From Mesorhizobium sp. BR1-1-16 (GTDB taxonomy: Bacteria; Pseudomonadota; Alphaproteobacteria; Rhizobiales; Kaistiaceae): 64,000 bases of DNA. Positions 48,801-57,457 of the stretch are shown one piece after another. The notes beneath the pieces are model-generated. The model was not told the origin of the DNA and searched no databases. It saw nothing but the letters and a program-made list of their open reading frames with translations. The number at the start of each line of letters is the position of its first letter. Position 1 is the first letter of the stretch. The stretch is taken from assembly GCF_020165495.1 (NCBI RefSeq), contig NZ_JAIUIE010000008.1:123770-187769 (forward strand). Reading direction: 5' to 3'. The translations under genes were made by a program, and so were the position numbers.

Positions 48801-49342
48801 GCAAAGGCGCGGCCGAGCCGGCCATCCTCATCGGCGCTGGCGCGAGCGAGCACCTGGCGCTGCGCGCCCTCGATCAGGATGGCGGCGGCACGATCATCGA
48901 GCACCTCGAACGCGCCGGCGACATTGGCCTCGAAGGGAAACTGATGGAGCAGCTTCTCGCAGAAGGCGTGGATGGTCTGGATCTTGAGCCCGCCCGGTGT
49001 TTCCAGCGCGCGCGCGAACAGCCGCCGGGCGCGGATGCGCACGGCCTCGCTGGCCGGGACATCGTCATAATCGGCCAATGCCTCGTCGAGCGCCGCGTCG
49101 GGAAGCGTCGTCCAGTCGGCGAGGATCGAAAAGACGCGTGCCGCCATCTCGGCCGCCGCCGCCTTGGTGAAAGTCAGGCAGAGGATCGCCCCGGGATCGG
49201 TTCCGGCAAGCAGCAGGCGGATCACGCGTCGCGCGAGAACATAGGTCTTGCCCGAGCCGGCATTGGCCGAAACCCAGACCGACGCCGTCGGATCGGTCGC
49301 CTCGGCCTGGACGCGGCGGGTGTTGGCGTCGACCGTGATCAC
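45881..49342 (-). CDS. addA: Double-strand break repair helicase-nuclease AddA
   Basis: Helicase and nuclease subunit of the AddAB recombination complex. About 1153 aa. Walker A is in VSANAGSGKTYVLARRV near the N-terminus, with UvrD motifs following (LVDEAQDTSPRQW, FAVGDEKQSIYSFQGA, TVHGAKGLEAEIVFLVDT). The C-terminal PD-(D/E)xK nuclease motif is LIADFKTNASPP. The GTG at 49342 overlaps the addB stop (GTGA) and is chosen over the upstream frame. Long frames on the opposite strand are composition artefacts. Confidence 0.96.
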   Translation of the reverse strand: MITVDANTRRVQAEATDPTASVWVSANAGSGKTYVLARRVIRLLLAGTDPGAILCLTFTKAAAAEMAARVFSILADWTTLPDAALDEALADYDDVPASEAVRIRARRLFARALETPGGLKIQTIHAFCEKLLHQFPFEANVAGAFEVLDDRAAAILIEGAQRQVLARASADEDGRLGRAFARLLDAASDQGIEAALGEIISRRDALAALIEVHGSLDNGLAELRQALDLALEDTEETLRASIVTAQPLPVAAIRRLVESLLASGPKHKAAGEQLAPFLSANTDAARSGAWLAYMLTAAGKVKALGSLAPKSVLTSWPGLEEMLDAERLRIENVLDRIAAARAFDATEALLILGTAVLEAYERGKQLRGALDFQDLVVRTADLLTRSGASSWVHYKLDRGLDHILVDEAQDTSPRQWQVIAGLADEFFAGESARDKKRTFFAVGDEKQSIYSFQGAVPAWFARQRDRFRRAAQAADAEFRALVLNLSFRSTGDVLAAVDAVFAAPDAHRGLAREMQATAHEAARRGEPGRVTLWPSIVAEPAEEPEDWHTPLDRLDTRSPEVRLAERIALTIRGWIDRGERIEASGAPVRAGGILILTRKRGAQTDAINRALKTAGLPVAGADRLKLGGHIAVMDLVALAETVLQPDDDLALAALLKSPLVGLSEDDLFAVAHGRPGSLWQAVHRARLAAAEAAVELLDLWRGRADFMGPHAFFARILGPDGGRKRILARLGAEADEVLDEFLARALAYEQSETPSLQGFTAWMREAATEIKRDADIGRDEIRVMTVHGAKGLEAEIVFLVDTGSAAVHASHDPKIVALADDPDDASGAPLAYIAPSARRPQRLDAALETLRERAGEEYRRLLYVALTRARDRLVICGTRKTRSGSDPLWQDIALTALEPGARVVPVTLGTETFDSLEWRRDWSAVPQTAADVATAPARPAAPLPAFLASPPPTPPLVAARIQPSDTNAAGSGAAGAIAAEQALARGVIVHRLLQALPEHPAAARQGVARAYLDAIAEGWPETDRDRLAADLAGLIDGPDFAPLFGPGSRPEVAIAGTLVTAKGALAVSGRIDRLVVEPSRILIADFKTNASPPVDINGVAPAHIAQLALYRAVIARLYPVRTVEAALVFTEAPRLITVPADQMDEHISRITAS

Positions 49343-52300
49343 GCCTCGTCCCCTTCGCCGAGCGCCCATTCGGCGACGCGGGCCAGATGGTCGTAAGGGC
49401 TGCCGAAGCGATTCTCGAACATTGGCCGTGCCCGCGAGACATAGGCGCGGTCCGGATCGGCATAGGCGGTGATGAGTGCTGCGAGCCGGGCCGCGGCCTC
49501 ATCGCCCAGCTCGTCGGCTGGTCGATCGCGGACGGCCGAGGAGAACGGCTCGCCCCTGCCGACACGGCCGAGCCCGATCCAGCCAAGCACCGCGACTGAA
49601 GCCCCTGCCGGAATGTCGCCGAATGCCCCCCGCCGGAGCATCGCCGCCTCGAGCGCGAGCTGCGGCGCGAGGCCGGTCGAAAGCTGCTTCGGCGAGGGCG
49701 GAGTCCCGGTCTTGAAGTCGAGGATCTCGTATGTGCCGTCGCGGCGTCTGTCGATGCGGTCGGCCCGGCCGGTCAGCATGAAGTCGGGTGTCACCACCAT
49801 CCGCCCGTCGATCTCGGCATGCCGTGCCTCGATCTCTTTCCGTGCCGCTTCCCAGCGGACATACCAGTCGGCAATGACGAGGAAGCGCGGCCACCAGAGC
49901 GCGTGCACGGCCGGAAAAGCCCTGATGTCGCGGAAGACGTCGCGGCCTGTTTCAATCAGCGTATCGAGCGCGGAACCATCGAAGGGCGGCTGCCAGCGCG
50001 GCGCGAAGCGGCCGAGCGCCTCATGGATCAGCGTCCCGCGCAGAGCGCTGTCGGGTACGACGTCGATCGGATCGAGTGGCTCCAGCTTCAGGACCCGGCG
50101 GGCATAGATCGCATAGGGATCGCGGACCAGCGTCTCGATTTCGGTGACCGAGAGCCGTTTCGGCCGCGCCTCGACCGGTGGTTTTGGCCGCGGCCGCGCG
50201 ACGGGAGCCGGCGCCGGGCTGGCGTCGAGCGCGCGCGCCCAATCGAGATAGCGCTGGCCCCGCGACGCGAGCGCTGCGGCGTCAGCCTTGCCGAGCCGCG
50301 CGGCAAGCCGCTGCAGCCATCGCGCAGCGATCGTCGGTGCTCCGCCGCGTCGTTCGGCGCGGCTGATGATGACGTGTGCGTTGCCGAGCGCGCTGGTGAA
50401 ATCATGCGCTGCCTGGCCAAGCCGCCGTTCCGGCGCTTCCAGGCCGAAGCCGGCGCGCATCGAACGCGACAGCCAGGGATCGGTGCGCGCTTCCGTCGGC
50501 CAGACGCCCTCGTCCAGCCCTGCCAGGATGACCAGATCAGCCGATTGCAGCCGCGCCTCGAGCGTTCCCCAGATGGAGATGCGCGGATCGGCGCCCGGCG
50601 GTGTCGAGACCGCGACGCCCGCCATGGCGGCGTCGAGAAAGGCCGGGAATTCCGGCCCGGTCATCGAGAAGTCGGCGGCATCCCCGCTCGACAGCCCATC
50701 GAGCAGCATCTTGAGCGCGGTGCCAGCCTCATCGGAGGGAAGCGCCGCCGGGGCGTCCGGTTCGGTGGCGAGGACAGCGCCGAGGGTCGCGGCGAGCAGG
50801 CTCGATACTGTCGCGACATCGCTCTTGGCGCCCTCGGCGAGGAGCGCTGCCAGCGGATCGAGCACAGCGCGGAGCCGGTCGGCGAGGATCGCCGCGCCAT
50901 CCCAATCGTCAGGCAGCAGCCGCTTGACCGCCGGATGCAGGCGCAGAGAGGCGTCGGCTGCGTCGCGCCGTGCCCTTTCGAGCGCCAAGGGCAGACCGCC
51001 GAGGCCGCCGGCGACAAGGCGGCCGCGAAACAAAGCGAGGTCGAGCACGCCGATGGCATCGCGGCAGTCCGCCCGCGCCATGCCGAAGGCTGCGAGTGGA
51101 TGCTTGGCGAGCGCCAGCAGATCAAGCGGCGCGCCATCCGAGCGCGCAGCGGCGGTGATGAGCCGGGCCAATGTACCCGGCGGGGTCGTGCGCAAGGGCC
51201 GTCCGGCCGAATCATCGACGCGCAGGCCGAAGCGCTCCAGTTCGATCGCGACGCGGGCCGCGATGGTCCGGTCGGGTGTCACCAGCGCTGCGGTCGCGCC
51301 TTCGGTCTCAACGGATTCGCGCAGCGCCAATGCGAGTGCCAGCGCTTCTTCCTGCTCGTTGCGGGCGACCAGCAGAGTCAGGCCTTCGGTCGCCTCGGAA
51401 GGAACCGGCGGGGCATCGGCCCAGGCCTCCGTCGTGTCGGCCGGCCGCATCGCTTCGGAGACCAGCCGCGCGCGGGCAGCGAGCGGGGGTGTGATACTGC
51501 CGAGCATGGCCACGTCGGCGCGGACGATGCCGGCGCGACCGAGCCACTGCTTGAGCCCATATTGCGGATGGCCGGGGGTCGAAGCGGCGCCCTCGCCGCC
51601 GATCGCAGTCCAGGCCGCGTCATCGAGAGCTATGTCGAGATCGGGCAGCACGACGGCGCCGTTCGGCAGTCGCGCGATGGTGGCGAGCAGTTCGGCCGTC
51701 GCCGGAATCGAGCCGGTCGAGCCGGCGGCGATGACGAGACCATTCGGGGGCTCGCTTGCAAGCCGCCTCGCTTCGTCGCGGATCAGCCGGTCGCGGCGCG
51801 TGGCCGGATCGGCGAGGTGGCGCTCGGCGAGGAGAGCCGGCCACGCTTCGCCGACGATCTTCAGGAAATCAAGCGTGATCTGCCAGTAGCGGGCGAGGTC
51901 ATCCGGCACGAGCGTTTCAAGCGCCTGCCATTCGCAGCCGGCCGTCGCGACGTCGTCGACGAGGCGGGCGAGGTCTCCGGCGAGATGAAAGGCATCGGCG
52001 GCCGAAGCCGGGATCAGCACCGGTGCGCCTTCGGCGAGGCCGAGCCGGTCCGGCTTCAGCGCCTCGCCCCAGGCGCGGGTGAAGCGCGCCAGGATGAGCT
52101 GCCGGTCGAGCCGCGAAATGGCGGGCGGCAGCACGAGCCGTTCGGCCGGATCCTCGATCGGCTCCAGCAGCAGATCATCTTCGTCGATGTCGCCGATTGG
52201 CCGGATCCGCGGCAGGATGGCGGCGTCACTTCCGAGCCGATCGACCAGAGCGAGGGAGAGCGCGCGCGCGGCGCGTCGCGTCGGCAGGAAGATGCGGATA

Positions 52301-52431
52301 TCGGCGAGCGCCAGCGGATCGCTGGCGGGATCGGGCAAGGCGCCGAGCTGTCCGGAGAGCAGCGCATCGGCAAGGGTCGGCAGGAAGCGGGCGCCGGCAG
52401 GAATGGTGAAGACGCGCGGGGCCGCCGCCAT
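49339..52431 (-). CDS. addB: Double-strand break repair protein AddB
   Basis: Partner of AddA, 1030 aa, alphaproteobacterial form. It starts RVFTIPAGARFLPTLADALL, and the degenerate helicase region has VIAAGSTGSIPATAELLATI. The C-terminal nuclease domain has YEILDFKTGTPPSPKQL, an intact D-x-K motif. It overlaps addA by 4 bases and starts 17 bases after the murU-like gene stop, so all are probably one operon. Confidence 0.95.
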   Translation of the reverse strand: MAAAPRVFTIPAGARFLPTLADALLSGQLGALPDPASDPLALADIRIFLPTRRAARALSLALVDRLGSDAAILPRIRPIGDIDEDDLLLEPIEDPAERLVLPPAISRLDRQLILARFTRAWGEALKPDRLGLAEGAPVLIPASAADAFHLAGDLARLVDDVATAGCEWQALETLVPDDLARYWQITLDFLKIVGEAWPALLAERHLADPATRRDRLIRDEARRLASEPPNGLVIAAGSTGSIPATAELLATIARLPNGAVVLPDLDIALDDAAWTAIGGEGAASTPGHPQYGLKQWLGRAGIVRADVAMLGSITPPLAARARLVSEAMRPADTTEAWADAPPVPSEATEGLTLLVARNEQEEALALALALRESVETEGATAALVTPDRTIAARVAIELERFGLRVDDSAGRPLRTTPPGTLARLITAAARSDGAPLDLLALAKHPLAAFGMARADCRDAIGVLDLALFRGRLVAGGLGGLPLALERARRDAADASLRLHPAVKRLLPDDWDGAAILADRLRAVLDPLAALLAEGAKSDVATVSSLLAATLGAVLATEPDAPAALPSDEAGTALKMLLDGLSSGDAADFSMTGPEFPAFLDAAMAGVAVSTPPGADPRISIWGTLEARLQSADLVILAGLDEGVWPTEARTDPWLSRSMRAGFGLEAPERRLGQAAHDFTSALGNAHVIISRAERRGGAPTIAARWLQRLAARLGKADAAALASRGQRYLDWARALDASPAPAPVARPRPKPPVEARPKRLSVTEIETLVRDPYAIYARRVLKLEPLDPIDVVPDSALRGTLIHEALGRFAPRWQPPFDGSALDTLIETGRDVFRDIRAFPAVHALWWPRFLVIADWYVRWEAARKEIEARHAEIDGRMVVTPDFMLTGRADRIDRRRDGTYEILDFKTGTPPSPKQLSTGLAPQLALEAAMLRRGAFGDIPAGASVAVLGWIGLGRVGRGEPFSSAVRDRPADELGDEAAARLAALITAYADPDRAYVSRARPMFENRFGSPYDHLARVAEWALGEGDEA

Positions 52432-52448
52432 CGCCGGGTCCAGTCTCC

Positions 52449-53195
52449 CTACGCGGCGCTCTCGGCGACCGAAAGTTCGGCCTCCCGGATCGATTCCGGC
52501 GTCCCGACATGCAGCCAGATGCCGTCCATGCGCACGCCGAACAGTCGTCCACTGGCAATGGCGCGATCGAAGAGCACATTGAGGGAGAAGGCGCCCTCCG
52601 GCGCGTTCTCGAACAGGCGTGGCGAAAGGATCGCGGCGCCCGAATAGACGAAGGGCGCAATGGTGCGCTCCGGACGGCGCGTCAGCCGGCCCTCTTTGTC
52701 CATCAGGAAGTCGCCCGGTCCGGTATAGCCGATCGAGGCGACGGTCGGCGCAAGCATCAGCAGCGCGTCCATGGCGCTGTCGTCCCAGCCAGAGATCAGC
52801 CAGTCGAGATTGGGCCGTGGCCCCTCGATCCAGAAGCTGTCGGAATTCATGACGAAGAACGGCTCTGGGCCGAGCAGCGGCAGCGCCTTAGTGATGCCGC
52901 CGCCGGTCTCGAGCAGCGCGCCGCGCTCGTCGGAGACGACGATTTTCGGGTTCTTGCGCTTTTTGACGTGGGTCTCGAGCAGATCGGCGAGGTAGTGGAC
53001 ATTGACCACAACCTCCTCGACGCCAGCGCGCGAGAGTCGGTCGAGCGCCCGATCGATCATCGGGCGCCCCGCGACTTCGATCAGCGGCTTGGGCACGGTG
53101 GCAGTCACGGGGCGCATGCGCTTGCCGATACCGGCTGCGAGCACCATGGCGCGCCGGGGGCCGATCAGCGACTTGAAGGGAATGGGATCGGGCAT
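52449..53195 (-). CDS. murU: Nucleotidyltransferase, probable MurNAc-1-phosphate uridylyltransferase (MurU-like)
   Basis: About 248 aa sugar-phosphate nucleotidyltransferase. The signature VLAAGIGKRMRPVTATVPKP is intact and FFVMNSDSFW holds the metal-binding Asp. The AmgK-like kinase encoded immediately upstream strengthens the MurU assignment: AmgK makes MurNAc-1-phosphate and MurU makes UDP-MurNAc in the cell-wall recycling bypass known from Pseudomonas. The start at 53195 is chosen; the frame extends 25 codons upstream. Confidence 0.85.
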   Translation of the reverse strand: MPDPIPFKSLIGPRRAMVLAAGIGKRMRPVTATVPKPLIEVAGRPMIDRALDRLSRAGVEEVVVNVHYLADLLETHVKKRKNPKIVVSDERGALLETGGGITKALPLLGPEPFFVMNSDSFWIEGPRPNLDWLISGWDDSAMDALLMLAPTVASIGYTGPGDFLMDKEGRLTRRPERTIAPFVYSGAAILSPRLFENAPEGAFSLNVLFDRAIASGRLFGVRMDGIWLHVGTPESIREAELSVAESAA

Positions 53196-53241
53196 CGAAA
53201 CGGTTCTTCTTCTTGGGTCGGGCCCCCGGATGGAGCCCGCG

Positions 53242-54741
53242 TCATTCGTCGAGTGGCAGGTAGCGATCATACCAGAGGGCGAGGTCCGACAGAACCTCGT
53301 GCGCCAGATTGCGACGTAGATAGGCCCTTACACGCGGAATGTGACGGAGATATTGGGGTTTGCCGAAGGCTGTTGCGAGCCGTGCGAAGCCGCCGAGGAC
53401 CTTGGTCGTCCGCTGTGCGCCAGAGATTGCATAGGCGGCTTCGAAAGCGTGCCTGTCGAATGGCCCGGAAGCTTCCCGCGCCGCGGCATATGCGGCGACG
53501 ACTTTGGCCTCGAAGTCAGGGTCCAGCGTGATGCGCACGTCCTGCGCCAGCGCGGCGACGTCATAGGCCGAGGCGCCGATCATGGCATCCTGATGATCGA
53601 GCACGCCGATCCGGCGAATGCCCGTGCGCTCCGGCAGCCAGAGAAGGTTCGGCGAATGATAGTCACGCAGCAGCCAGCTCTGCTCCGTGTCCTGAAGGCG
53701 TGCGTGCAGGGTCGCCCAGATTGCCGCATAGGCGTCTTCCGCCTCGTCCGAGAGCGCGATCCCGGCAAATTCGCGCGCATACCAGCGCGGCATCAGATCG
53801 ACCTCGATCAGGAAGGCGTCGCGGTCGAATTGAGGGATCCGATAGGCGCCGCCGTCTGGCAGTGGCAGTACGTCCGGACGTGGCACCGCATGCAGCGCGG
53901 CGAGCAGCTCCGCGGCCACACGCCAGCGCTCGGCATCCGGGACGCCGTCGCGGATGATGAAATCATCGCCGAGATCTTCGAGCAGCAACAGGCCTTGCGG
54001 GATGTCCGTCGCAAGCAGCGCCGGGGCCGAGATGCCGGCGGCGCGCAGGCCTTCATTCATCGCGACGAACGGCGCCACCGTGGTGGCGCGGTGTGCGACA
54101 TCGTCATAGCTACGGCCGCCCCAGACGGGCGGGCCCGGCAGGCGGTCGCGCGCATCCATCAGTACGGCGCGCAGGCCATCCGGCCGCGCGATGCGCTCAT
54201 AACTGCGGCCCGAGGCGTCGCCGGCCAAGTGGCGCCGCGTGACGTCGGCGAAGCCTGACGCATCGAGCCAGGACCGGATCTCGACAGTACGTTCCAGCCG
54301 GTCCGGCCAAGTTCCGCCACCGAAGAAGTCGGCCCGTCGCCGCTCGCCCTCGATGGCGAGGCGAACGGTCAGCGCCTGCTCCGGCAGCCGGCCGGCCGCG
54401 CGCTCGGGCCATTCGATGAGAACGGCGCCGGTTTCGATCGCTTCGTCGAAGCCGATCTCCTCCAGCTCATCAGGTCCGCCAAGCCGGTAGAGGTCGAAAT
54501 GTGCGATCGCGATGCGGCCGGGATAGGTCTGGACCAGCGTGAAGGTCGGGCTCGGCACCTCCAGCGCGGCGTCGTCGGCGACGGCGCGGATCAGCGCGCG
54601 GGCGAGCGTCGTCTTGCCGGCGCCGAGATCCCCTTCGAGGGCGATGACATCGCCCGGCGCAAGCTTCGCCGCCAGATCCTCGGCAAGGCGGATCGTGGCC
54701 GCCTCGTCGGCCAGCATGAGGCTGAGAAGCGGCGTGCTCAT
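53242..54741 (-). CDS. TsaE-AmgK fusion: tRNA t6A ATPase plus sugar kinase
   Basis: 499 aa with two domains. Residues 1 to about 150 are TsaE, the ATPase of tRNA t6A37 synthesis (Walker A EGDLGAGKTTLARAL, FDLYRL, LIEWPERA). Residues from about 160 are an APH-fold kinase (LLRDYHSPNLLW catalytic loop, GVLDHQDAMIG metal Asp) like AmgK, the anomeric MurNAc/GlcNAc kinase. The two activities have no obvious biochemical link; the fusion is known in rhizobial annotations. The start overlaps the divL stop (ATGA), and murU follows. Confidence 0.9.
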   Translation of the reverse strand: MSTPLLSLMLADEAATIRLAEDLAAKLAPGDVIALEGDLGAGKTTLARALIRAVADDAALEVPSPTFTLVQTYPGRIAIAHFDLYRLGGPDELEEIGFDEAIETGAVLIEWPERAAGRLPEQALTVRLAIEGERRRADFFGGGTWPDRLERTVEIRSWLDASGFADVTRRHLAGDASGRSYERIARPDGLRAVLMDARDRLPGPPVWGGRSYDDVAHRATTVAPFVAMNEGLRAAGISAPALLATDIPQGLLLLEDLGDDFIIRDGVPDAERWRVAAELLAALHAVPRPDVLPLPDGGAYRIPQFDRDAFLIEVDLMPRWYAREFAGIALSDEAEDAYAAIWATLHARLQDTEQSWLLRDYHSPNLLWLPERTGIRRIGVLDHQDAMIGASAYDVAALAQDVRITLDPDFEAKVVAAYAAAREASGPFDRHAFEAAYAISGAQRTTKVLGGFARLATAFGKPQYLRHIPRVRAYLRRNLAHEVLSDLALWYDRYLPLDE

Positions 54742-57299
54742 TCCGCGGCGACGTCGAGCGCAGTCGGGCGCAGCGGCATGCGCACTGTAACGGTCGTGCC
54801 GCGGCCGATTTCGGAGGTGATGGAAACGCTGCCGCCATGCAGCTCGACGAAGCTCTTGACGATCGCAAGGCCAAGGCCCGCGCCGCCGCGCGCTGCGCCG
54901 GAAGCCCGGCTCTCGAAGCGCTGGAACACGGCATCGATGAAATCGGCCGAGATGCCCGGACCCTCGTCGGCGACCACGAATTCGACCGCCTCGCTGCTGC
55001 GCCGCGCCGTGAGGCGGATCGTCGAGCCCGCCGTCGAGAATCCGACGGCATTGGACAGGAGATTGTAGAGGATCTGGCGGATGCGCTTCTCGTCCGCGAC
55101 GAAGGAGCCAAGATCGGGCGGAAGGTGCGTGTCGAGCTTCAGCCGCGATTCGCGCAGTCGGTCACGCACCCCCTCGGTGGCCGCGGCGACGGTTTCGGCG
55201 ACATTCACCTCGCCGAGATCGAGCGTGATGATGCCGGCATCGACCGTGGCGAGGTCGAGGATGTCGTTGACGATCGCCAGCAGTGAGCCGCTCGATGAGA
55301 GGATATAGCCGGTATATTCGCGCTGCTTCTCGTTGAGTGGACCGACGGCGATGTCGGCCAGGAGCTGCGTGAAGCCGATGATATTGGTGAGTGGCGAGCG
55401 CAGCTCATAGGAGACGTGCTGGATGAAGGCGTTCTTGAGCCCATCTGCCGCTTCGAGCGCTTCGTTGCGGTCCGTCAGTGCACGCTCGACCTGCACGCTG
55501 TCGGTGACGTCGACGAAGGTGACCATGGTCTGGCCGTTCGGCAGCGGCACGGTCGCATAGTCGATGACGCGGCGATCGCGCCGCTCCATGCGGCCATGCG
55601 TCGGCGCGCGGCTCTCGCCGAGCCCCGCCACTTCCGCCGTGAAACGCTTCCATTCCTCCGGCGACGCGCTGAGGGCGCGGCAGGCGCGCTCGATCTCGCC
55701 GACATGCGGCCGGCCGGCCAGGAGTTTCGGATCGAGCCGCCAGATCCGCGCAAAAGCGGGGTTGTCGAGGCGGAGCCGCCCGTCCGAGCCGAACACCGCG
55801 ACACCTTCCGCAAGATGATCGAGCGTCTCGCCCTGGACCTGGATCAGCGCATTGTAGCGGCTTTCGAGATCGAGACGCGCGGTGACGTTCTCATAGATCC
55901 ACGTCATGCCGCCCTGCGGATGCGGGTTGGCAATGACGCGCAGGGTCTGGCCATCCGGAAGATGCCACCAGAATTCGCGCGCATCGACGGACTGGTAGGC
56001 GGCGAAAAGCTCCTTGCGCCAGCTCTTGAAATCGACCTGTTCGGGCAGGCGTCGCGCAGCGCGCATCCGGTCAAGAACCGCGCTCTCGTCCGGCATCTGG
56101 TCGAGGAAGGCGGCGTCGAGGCCGAAAAGCTCACGGAAAGCGGCGTTGTAGGAACGCAGGCGATGATCCTGCCCGAACACGGCAACGGCCGTGGCGAGCT
56201 GGTCGAGCGTGCGGACATGGAACTCGACCAGCCGCTTCATCTGCGCCTGGACGGATTCGAGCTCGGTGACGTCGGCGGCGATGCCGGCACTGCCGGTCTC
56301 GGACGCGACGTCGACAATGTCGAGCATGCGCCGCTCGCCGGCCATCACGACGGGCAGCCGGCGCGCGAAGACGGTTCCTTCGGCATGGCTGCGGACGATC
56401 GCCTGCCGCCCGGCCGTATCGACGAGTTCGAGGCGCCGGCGCACGACATCGGTGGCGTCAGCCGCCTCAACTGCTTGGACATAGGCCTGGTTGACCCATT
56501 CCAGCGCGCCGTCGCGGCCGCGAATCCAGCAGGGCAGCGGCGCGGCCTCGATCAGCGCCCGCATCGCCGCAACGTCGTGCGTCAGGCGGCGGTGACGCGC
56601 GTCGAGCTCGGCCAATGCCAGGCGATCGCCGGAAAGATCGCGGAACCGCGCGACGGCGCGGCCGGCGGTCGTGCGCCCGGCGACTTCCACGAAGCTGCCA
56701 TTGGCTGTTTCGATGGCGATTGTGAAGGTCTCGCCCTCGCTGCGCAGTCTTTCGAGCGCGAGGTCAAGCCGGCTGGCGCTCGCGCCGGTCAGCCATGTTC
56801 CGAAGGCGAGGAAGGCGGCGCGATCGTCGGGCGCGCCGGTCGCGCGTGGCAGCCGCCCCATGATGAGCGGCGGCTCCTCAGGGCCGCTCCAGGCGACGAG
56901 GCGCTGGTCGTCGGCATTGACCAGCGCTTCGGCGCGATCGGCAATGGCGCGCAGATCGGCCAGTCGACCGCGCAGTTCGGCGTTGTCCGTATCGGCGCGG
57001 TCTCGTGCCCTCAGCAACACGGCGATGGCGACGAGAGAGAAGGTGAGAACGCCGAAAATGGCGCTGAAGCTGACGATGCGATCGGGCGCCAGGAAGTCGG
57101 CGGCTGCGGCCGGGCCAATCGAAAGCGCGAAGAGCGCGAGGGATGAAGCGGCTCGGCGGATGGCGACGACGGGGGCTCGTCCGGCGCGGCCGGCTCGAAT
57201 CCATCCCGATATCCTGCGATGCCAAAGCATGCGACAGGCCCTTCCGCCGTCAGAGAACTGGAATGACCCGCTTGCGACGCCGACCAACTCTTCCGGCAC
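54738..57299 (-). CDS. divL: DivL-type PAS-domain pseudo-histidine kinase with Tyr at the phospho-acceptor site
   Basis: 853 aa as listed; a start at the ATG at 57230 (MLWHRRISG) is also plausible. Two N-terminal hydrophobic segments (about 52-68 and 75-97), three PAS-like regions (about 245-350, 360-475, 485-605), a DHp domain and a HATPase domain (NLLSNAVGF, DEGPGISADF, GGAGLGLAIVKS). The DHp motif reads HVSYELRSPLTNI, so Y631 (codon 55407-55409) replaces the usual His. That is the hallmark of DivL, which binds DivK and controls the CckA-CtrA cell-cycle pathway in Caulobacter. It is coupled to the tsaE fusion. Confidence 0.9.
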   Translation of the reverse strand: MPEELVGVASGSFQFSDGGRACRMLWHRRISGWIRAGRAGRAPVVAIRRAASSLALFALSIGPAAAADFLAPDRIVSFSAIFGVLTFSLVAIAVLLRARDRADTDNAELRGRLADLRAIADRAEALVNADDQRLVAWSGPEEPPLIMGRLPRATGAPDDRAAFLAFGTWLTGASASRLDLALERLRSEGETFTIAIETANGSFVEVAGRTTAGRAVARFRDLSGDRLALAELDARHRRLTHDVAAMRALIEAAPLPCWIRGRDGALEWVNQAYVQAVEAADATDVVRRRLELVDTAGRQAIVRSHAEGTVFARRLPVVMAGERRMLDIVDVASETGSAGIAADVTELESVQAQMKRLVEFHVRTLDQLATAVAVFGQDHRLRSYNAAFRELFGLDAAFLDQMPDESAVLDRMRAARRLPEQVDFKSWRKELFAAYQSVDAREFWWHLPDGQTLRVIANPHPQGGMTWIYENVTARLDLESRYNALIQVQGETLDHLAEGVAVFGSDGRLRLDNPAFARIWRLDPKLLAGRPHVGEIERACRALSASPEEWKRFTAEVAGLGESRAPTHGRMERRDRRVIDYATVPLPNGQTMVTFVDVTDSVQVERALTDRNEALEAADGLKNAFIQHVSYELRSPLTNIIGFTQLLADIAVGPLNEKQREYTGYILSSSGSLLAIVNDILDLATVDAGIITLDLGEVNVAETVAAATEGVRDRLRESRLKLDTHLPPDLGSFVADEKRIRQILYNLLSNAVGFSTAGSTIRLTARRSSEAVEFVVADEGPGISADFIDAVFQRFESRASGAARGGAGLGLAIVKSFVELHGGSVSITSEIGRGTTVTVRMPLRPTALDVAAE

Positions 57300-57360
57300 C
57301 GCGCTCGAATCACCCTCAATGTAACGGTTCGGGGAATCGCGAGGGAAGCCGCTGACGACG

Positions 57361-57396
57361 AGAAAAGGGCCATGCGATCGAACATCGCATGGCCCT
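57361..57396 (-). terminator. Intrinsic terminator of ahcY
   Basis: 13-bp perfect stem (agggccatgcgat / atcgcatggccct, loop cgaac), followed on the minus strand by TTTTCTCG; about 60 bases after the ahcY stop. Confidence 0.9.
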
Positions 57397-57457
57397 GGAG
57401 TGTCAGCCGGTCATGGTTAACCGCCGGTTAAGGCTGTAGCGCCGATCGGCACCGGCC

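Noticed and set aside
49819..52647. Open frame of 942 codons on the plus strand opposite addB
   Set aside because: Same composition artefact; AddB on the minus strand has a recognisable start, length and nuclease motif.
55416..57146. Open frame of 576 codons opposite divL
   Set aside because: No motif, low-complexity product; DivL domains are clear on the other strand.
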